Below are positions 14,668-18,852 of a stretch of DNA of 18,852 bases, in pieces. Made by a program: the position numbers and the translations under genes. Numbering within the stretch: position 1 is the first letter of the stretch; every line of letters begins with the position of its first letter. The DNA is from an uncultured Fretibacterium sp. Lineage in GTDB: Bacteria > Synergistota > Synergistia > Synergistales > Aminobacteriaceae. Location of the stretch: contig CALEPX010000033.1 in the NCBI GenBank assembly GCA_937911045.1, positions 1-18,852 of the forward strand, read 5' to 3'. Under the pieces are notes generated by a model. It did not search any database. It saw only the letters and a program-made list of their open reading frames with translations, and had not been told where the DNA came from.

Positions 14668-15615
14668 ATGTCTAAGAAACAATCCGGGGATCAGATTCAG
14701 AGCCAGATTCAGAATTTGCTCGATAAAGCCTACGAAGCCGAATCTGATTCTCAGGCGTTGGAACTCGTCGAGAAAGTTCTGAGCATTGATCCGGAAAATC
14801 CCGAAGCATTAATGATCAAAGCGGATCGACTAAACGATGACGAAAGTGATAATTATCGCGGAAAACTCGAACTGATAAACCGTGCGCTTCGTTCACTCGA
14901 AACTGGTACGCATAATTATGATTCTGATGATTCCGAAGATCGTGACGTGTTGTTCTATGCACTGAAGCAGAGATTGCTGTTCACGCATTTTGACCGGTGC
15001 GAGTTTGAGAAAGTTCTTGAGATTGCGCGCGAGTTGATGCAGAACGATCCGGAAGATTTCGCGGTTATAAATCTTAATGAGGTCGCCAGAGCGTTATATT
15101 ACGCGTCACTTATCGAGTTGCGTCGATGGCAGGAGATTTTGTCGGATACGATGCGCGATGAAATACACGATACAGCTTGGGCGTATTCACGAGTTGTGGG
15201 GGCGTTCATGCTCTCGGAGGATAAACGCGAGAATAATCATGTTTGTGCGAGAATGTTCTGTGAAGCTCTGGGGATTGCGCCGAATGTGCCGTTTTATATA
15301 CTGGGCTACAAATCTCCCGAAGAAGTCGAAGATGCTGACGAAAGCGATGAACTTGGGCTTTCGGAATTTGATTTCGCGCTGATGTTCTCATGTTTGGGGA
15401 AAATTTCCTATGAGTTTTCTATGTGGTTTACGAAGGGAACGACGTTATTCGGATTGTTCACGAATAGATTCAAACGCGAGTATGATTACATGATTGACGC
15501 ATTAGATAATCTCGGAGGCTATCACGAGTACGAGGTTATGAGCCGTGAATTATTTGAGTGCGATGACGCAGCGGTTTTGGAAATGATGGCTTCTCACGGT
15601 TTCCCGATGCGATAA
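14668..15615 (+). CDS. Cytoplasmic TPR-like protein of unknown function
   Basis: A 315-residue soluble, acidic, mostly helical protein. Residues about 13-55 look like one tetratricopeptide unit (AYEAESDSQALELVEKVLSI followed by D-P-E-N-P-E-ALMIKADRL). A second TPR-like segment has LEIARELMQNDPEDF, and later there is AFMLSEDKRENNHVCARMFCEALG. The overall pattern, including ARMFCEALGIAPNVPFYILG, recalls ST7-like TPR proteins, but I cannot confirm that. No signal peptide or enzyme motif is visible. The ATG at 14668 follows GGGGGGAT by six bases. The reading frame is open further upstream but there overlaps the preceding gene without an SD, so the longer form is rejected. The stop codon is the first copy of a 9-base tandem repeat. 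Neighbours suggest co-expression with the exported protein and the Lon-like protease. Confidence 0.75.
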   Translation: MSKKQSGDQIQSQIQNLLDKAYEAESDSQALELVEKVLSIDPENPEALMIKADRLNDDESDNYRGKLELINRALRSLETGTHNYDSDDSEDRDVLFYALKQRLLFTHFDRCEFEKVLEIARELMQNDPEDFAVINLNEVARALYYASLIELRRWQEILSDTMRDEIHDTAWAYSRVVGAFMLSEDKRENNHVCARMFCEALGIAPNVPFYILGYKSPEEVEDADESDELGLSEFDFALMFSCLGKISYEFSMWFTKGTTLFGLFTNRFKREYDYMIDALDNLGGYHEYEVMSRELFECDDAAVLEMMASHGFPMR

Positions 15616-15633
15616 ATGCGATAAGTGCGATAA
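15607..15633 (+). repeat. Three tandem 9-base units, each a start-Arg-stop mini-ORF
   Basis: ATGCGATAA, ATGCGATAA and GTGCGATAA follow each other at 15607, 15616 and 15625. All are in frame with the end of the TPR-like gene, whose last codons are the first unit. Each later unit reads start, CGA, stop. The array ends five bases before the SD of the Lon-like gene. Confidence 0.85.
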
Positions 15634-15650
15634 GAATGGAGAGTGTATTT

Positions 15651-18158
15651 TTGAATAGTAATTCCAGATTGAAATTGAAATTAACACCGGATAAATTACG
15701 CAAGATTAAGTCTCCGGAGAGTTGGAAGTTGAAGGACACGAACGAGATTAAGCTCCCGAAAAATTCACGCAGCAAAGAGGGCTTGATTGGACAGCAGCGT
15801 GCGATTGAAGCGATGGATTTTGGACTCGAAGTTTCAGGACGCGGCTATAATATTTTCGTTGTCGGCAATCCCGGAAACGGCAGAACAAGTTACACGCTCG
15901 AAAAGTTAAACGCTCGTGCGGCGAAATTACCTGCTCCGGACGATTGGCTCTACGTGTATAATTTCGAGAACCCGGGCGAACCGCTGGCAATTTCTGTCAA
16001 AGCTGGTCAGGGGAAAAATCTGGTTAGAGATCTCGAAAACTTGCTTAGTGAATTGAAAGTTGCGATTAGTAAGGCGTTCGAACAAAGTCAATACGAAGAC
16101 GCTAAATCTAAACTCGTGAAGAAATTCCAGGAGCAAGTCGAGGCTATCATGAACGTTCTGAGAAATTCGGCGGCGAAACAGAAATTCTCACTCAGGCGCA
16201 CGTCACAGGGTTTCATAAACGTTCCGCTGGTGAAAGACAAAGACAGCGACGGAAATGAAATCGAACGCGAAATGACCCCCGAAGAATTTGAAGCCGTTTC
16301 ACAAGAGCAGCAGAAGAAATATCAAGCTATATCCGAGAAACTCTCGCAAAGAACTCTGGCTGGAATGCGCATGATTCGCGACAAAGAAAAAGTCCTAAAG
16401 AAACGCATTGATGAACTCGAAACGGAAATTTGCAAGACAGCGATAACGCCGAGTTTTGAAGATTTACGCGCGAAATATCAGGGCAATGAGACGTTCCTGA
16501 ATTGGCTGGAGAAAATGTCACGTGACGTAATCGAGAATTTCGGTGTGTTCGTTTCAGCAGCACGCGACGATAATTCCGAGGCAGATTTCACGAGATACAG
16601 TGCGAATTTGTTCGTGTCGAATGATCCCAAAAAGGGCGCGCCGGTGATTTGGGAGACGAATCCTACGTATTATAATTTATCTGGGCGTGTCGAGTATGAA
16701 AGTCATCAGGGATATTTATACACGGATTTCAAGAAGATTTTGCCCGGAGCATTTCAGAAAGCTAACGGAGGATTTCTGGTTCTTGACGCTGAGAAAGTTC
16801 TGATGAATTTCATGTCATGGGAAGCGATTAAGAGATTGCTTCGAACTGGCGAGGCTGCGATTGAGAATTTGGGTGAACAGTACGGAGCGATTCCTGTTGC
16901 GTCACTCAGACCTGTGCCTGTTAAGACGAATCTGAAAATCATAATGACTGGCTCACCGTATATTTACGAAATTTTGCAGTATTACGATCCGGAGTTCCAG
17001 AAGATATTCAAGATTAAGGCGAGTTTTGATGTCGATATGCCGCGGACAGCTCATAACGAACGCAGAATGGCAAATTACATAGCGGAGATTATTCAGCGTG
17101 AGAATCTTAAGCCGTTTGATGCGGATGCGCTGTCGGAAATTATCGAGTGGGCAAGTCGTGAGGCAGAAGATCAGAATTTGCTCTCGGTTCAGGTCGGAAG
17201 TCTGCGCGAATTGTTGACTGAGTCGAGTGCGTGGGCGGGCTTGAATGACAAGACGAGTGATCACGTGAAGCGTACGGATGTTGTGAAGGCGATTGAGCAT
17301 AAGAATTTCAGGTCGGGATTGTATCGTGACAAATTGGCGCGCGCATTTAAGGACGGAGTTTTGCGAATCGACACGTCCGGTGAAGCTGTCGGGCAAATTA
17401 ACGGGCTTTCGGTGATTGACATGACGGATTACAGATTTGGACACCCGTCGCGAATTACGGCGAATGTTTTCATGGGTCAGGAAGGAGTCGTGAACATTGA
17501 GCGCGAAGTCAAAATGACCGGCCCCATTCACAATAAGGGATTAATGATCCTGTCGAGTTATCTCGGCCGCAAATACGCGCAGGATATGCCATTGAGTTTA
17601 AGCGCGCATATAACATTCGAGCAGAATTACTCCGGCATTGAGGGCGACAGTGCGTCTTCAACGGAATTATATTGCTTGCTCTCGGCTCTGTCAGGCTTGC
17701 CGCTGAATCAAGGGATCGCCGTTACAGGCTCTGTGGATCAGTTCGGAACTGTTCAGCCGATCGGCGGTGTTAATGAAAAAATTGAAGGCTTCTATGAATA
17801 TTGCAAAATCTCCGGTTTAACAGGCAAACAGGGAGTCATGATTCCCGAATCTAACACCCGGCACTTGATGTTAAATTCCGAAGTTATTCAGGCAGTCAAA
17901 GACGGGAAATTTTCTATATGGTCAGTCGGTGATATTGACGAAGGCATAGAAATTTTAACAGGAGTGGCCGCAGGCAAACTGAACAAGGACGGCTCATATA
18001 GCGAAAATTCTGTTCATGGACTCGTTCAGGCGCGGTTAAAGAAAATGTTAGCCGACAGTCTGAAACTCGAAAAGAAATTCGGAGACTCAGGCAAAAAGAA
18101 AAACTCCTCGAAGTCTTCAAAGGGGAAATCAAATTCAGATTCAGAAACGCAGGAATAA
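15651..18158 (+). CDS. Lon-like ATP-dependent protease (AAA_32/LonB-type, YcbZ/LonH relative)
   Basis: An 835-residue cytoplasmic AAA protease. The N-terminal part has a P-loop-like VVGNPGNGRTS (about 70-80, with Arg instead of the usual Lys). A long inserted coiled-coil-like region follows (about 120-265). The ATPase continues with GGFLVLDAE (about 373-381). The C-terminal S16 protease domain carries IEGDSASS with catalytic Ser667 and QPIGGVNEKIEGF with catalytic Lys710, a Ser-Lys dyad. The order matches the AAA_32-LID-Lon_C family rather than classical LonA, which has an N-terminal substrate domain. The last about 30 residues are a Lys/Ser-rich tail. I chose a TTG at 15651, seven bases after GGAGAG; an upstream ATG at 15636 overlaps that SD and lacks one of its own. 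The nth-like gene begins three bases after its stop. Its likely role is degradation of damaged proteins. Confidence 0.9.
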   Translation: MNSNSRLKLKLTPDKLRKIKSPESWKLKDTNEIKLPKNSRSKEGLIGQQRAIEAMDFGLEVSGRGYNIFVVGNPGNGRTSYTLEKLNARAAKLPAPDDWLYVYNFENPGEPLAISVKAGQGKNLVRDLENLLSELKVAISKAFEQSQYEDAKSKLVKKFQEQVEAIMNVLRNSAAKQKFSLRRTSQGFINVPLVKDKDSDGNEIEREMTPEEFEAVSQEQQKKYQAISEKLSQRTLAGMRMIRDKEKVLKKRIDELETEICKTAITPSFEDLRAKYQGNETFLNWLEKMSRDVIENFGVFVSAARDDNSEADFTRYSANLFVSNDPKKGAPVIWETNPTYYNLSGRVEYESHQGYLYTDFKKILPGAFQKANGGFLVLDAEKVLMNFMSWEAIKRLLRTGEAAIENLGEQYGAIPVASLRPVPVKTNLKIIMTGSPYIYEILQYYDPEFQKIFKIKASFDVDMPRTAHNERRMANYIAEIIQRENLKPFDADALSEIIEWASREAEDQNLLSVQVGSLRELLTESSAWAGLNDKTSDHVKRTDVVKAIEHKNFRSGLYRDKLARAFKDGVLRIDTSGEAVGQINGLSVIDMTDYRFGHPSRITANVFMGQEGVVNIEREVKMTGPIHNKGLMILSSYLGRKYAQDMPLSLSAHITFEQNYSGIEGDSASSTELYCLLSALSGLPLNQGIAVTGSVDQFGTVQPIGGVNEKIEGFYEYCKISGLTGKQGVMIPESNTRHLMLNSEVIQAVKDGKFSIWSVGDIDEGIEILTGVAAGKLNKDGSYSENSVHGLVQARLKKMLADSLKLEKKFGDSGKKKNSSKSSKGKSNSDSETQE

Positions 18159-18161
18159 TTA

Positions 18162-18824
18162 ATGATTAGAGAAGATAAAATTTTTTTTATACTCGATGAA
18201 CTTGAGAAAGTTTATCACAACGAGACACTGCCGCCGGAGCTTGGACACGAAGAGCCGCTTGACGGTTTGATTCTCACGGTGCTTTCACAAAACACTAACG
18301 ACAAAAACCGCGATGTAGCTTTCAATCGCTTAAAAGATCTTTACCCGACTTGGAGCGAAGTAGTTGAAGCCGGGCCTGCCAAAATTGAAGACACAATACG
18401 AAAGGCCGGGCTTGGTCATACAAAAGCCGGGAGAATTATTAACATATTGAAAATTATTCACGAGGATTTCGGCGAATATTCGTTGAAGCCGCTTGCGCAA
18501 CACGAAACAAGTGAAATTCGAGAATATTTAAGAGCGTTGCCGGGAGTCGGAACTAAGACTGTCGCTTGCGTCATGCTGTTCGATATGAAACTCCCGGCTT
18601 TTCCTGTCGATACTCACGTTACTAGAGTCTCAAAGAGAGTCGGAGTCGCGCCGGAAAAAACTTCGCCCGAAGAAATTTCGCAGCTTTACGAAAAATTTGT
18701 TCCGATCCCGCGCTGTCTTGGCGGTCATGTAAACATAATTGCTCATGGCCGGGAGATATGTCATGCAAAGAAGCCGGAGTGTGATAAATGCGTTTTAGCT
18801 AGTCAGTGCGATTTTATTCACTAA
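18162..18824 (+). CDS. nth: Endonuclease III family DNA glycosylase/AP lyase with [4Fe-4S] cluster
   Basis: A 220-residue base-excision repair enzyme of the HhH-GPD superfamily. It has the helix-hairpin-helix LPGVGTKTVACVML (126-139) with catalytic-position Lys132, and FPVDTHVTRVSKRVG with catalytic-position Asp150. The cluster-binding cysteines C200, C207, C210 and C216 show the C-x6-C-x2-C-x5-C spacing. The N-terminal helix carries LSQNTNDKN rather than the LSAQATD of E. coli Nth, marking a different subgroup, so the lesion spectrum may differ. Both catalytic residues are present, so a bifunctional glycosylase/lyase is likely. The ATG at 18162 is three bases after the Lon-like stop, with an AGGA inside the end of that gene, so translation is probably coupled. 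The gene is complete in the window. Confidence 0.9.
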   Translation: MIREDKIFFILDELEKVYHNETLPPELGHEEPLDGLILTVLSQNTNDKNRDVAFNRLKDLYPTWSEVVEAGPAKIEDTIRKAGLGHTKAGRIINILKIIHEDFGEYSLKPLAQHETSEIREYLRALPGVGTKTVACVMLFDMKLPAFPVDTHVTRVSKRVGVAPEKTSPEEISQLYEKFVPIPRCLGGHVNIIAHGREICHAKKPECDKCVLASQCDFIH

Positions 18825-18833
18825 ATTTTTTTT
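18805..18833 (+). terminator. Weak terminator candidate after nth
   Basis: AGTG (18805-18808) can pair with CACT (18819-18822), overlapping the nth stop, followed by AAA and eight T (18826-18833). The stem is only four pairs, so the call rests mainly on the T-run and position. Confidence 0.3.
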
Positions 18834-18852
18834 CGCGCCCTTGTTCTCCCCC

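Noticed and set aside
16953..17531. Open frame of about 192 codons on the minus strand inside the Lon-like gene
   Set aside because: Antisense to conserved protease sequence, no Shine-Dalgarno sequence, Arg/His/Asn-rich translation without recognisable domains.

Overview
The window looks like a chromosomal segment of an anaerobic, amino-acid- and organic-acid-using bacterium, most plausibly a member of the Synergistota (inference). The support is a branched-chain amino acid ABC operon, a tripartite tricarboxylate transporter operon, a one-carbon folate set (fhs, fchA and a FolD-like dehydrogenase), modest GC content and frequent TTG or GTG starts behind strong Shine-Dalgarno sequences. No insertion sequence, prophage, toxin-antitoxin pair or CRISPR array was seen. 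Most of the window is ordinary core and transport genes.

Layout. Positions 1-831 (minus) hold the 5' end of an amylosucrase-like GH13 gene and, upstream of it, a YunG-like gene. Positions 918-5669 (plus) hold a liv operon: binding protein, LivH, a fused LivM-LivG protein, and LivF. Terminators and a tRNA-Ser(UGA) gene (minus) fill 5670-5931. Positions 5940-9011 (minus) hold tctC-tctB-tctA in transcription order. A TlyA-type rRNA methyltransferase gene (plus, 9080-9886) converges on the minus-strand operon fhs-fchA-folK (12610-9881). FolD is transcribed divergently from fhs (plus, 12905-13762). Positions 13815-18824 (plus) hold a closely spaced run: an unrecognised exported protein, a TPR-like protein, a Lon-like AAA protease and an endonuclease III family protein.

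How the genes fit together. The liv and tct operons both import carboxylate or amino-acid substrates, and each has a hairpin plus T-run directly after its binding-protein gene. This would give more binding protein than membrane components. Fhs, FchA and FolD together make a complete formate to methylene-THF route. The FolD here lacks the lysine and glutamine normally needed for cyclohydrolase activity, so FchA is the probable cyclohydrolase.

The most unusual non-coding region is the 294-bp fhs/folD divergent spacer. It holds a solitary element resembling a type I-C CRISPR repeat with an enlarged loop, several GGTAAA/TTTACC boxes and an inverted repeat. No stretch longer than 300 bases lacks a gene.
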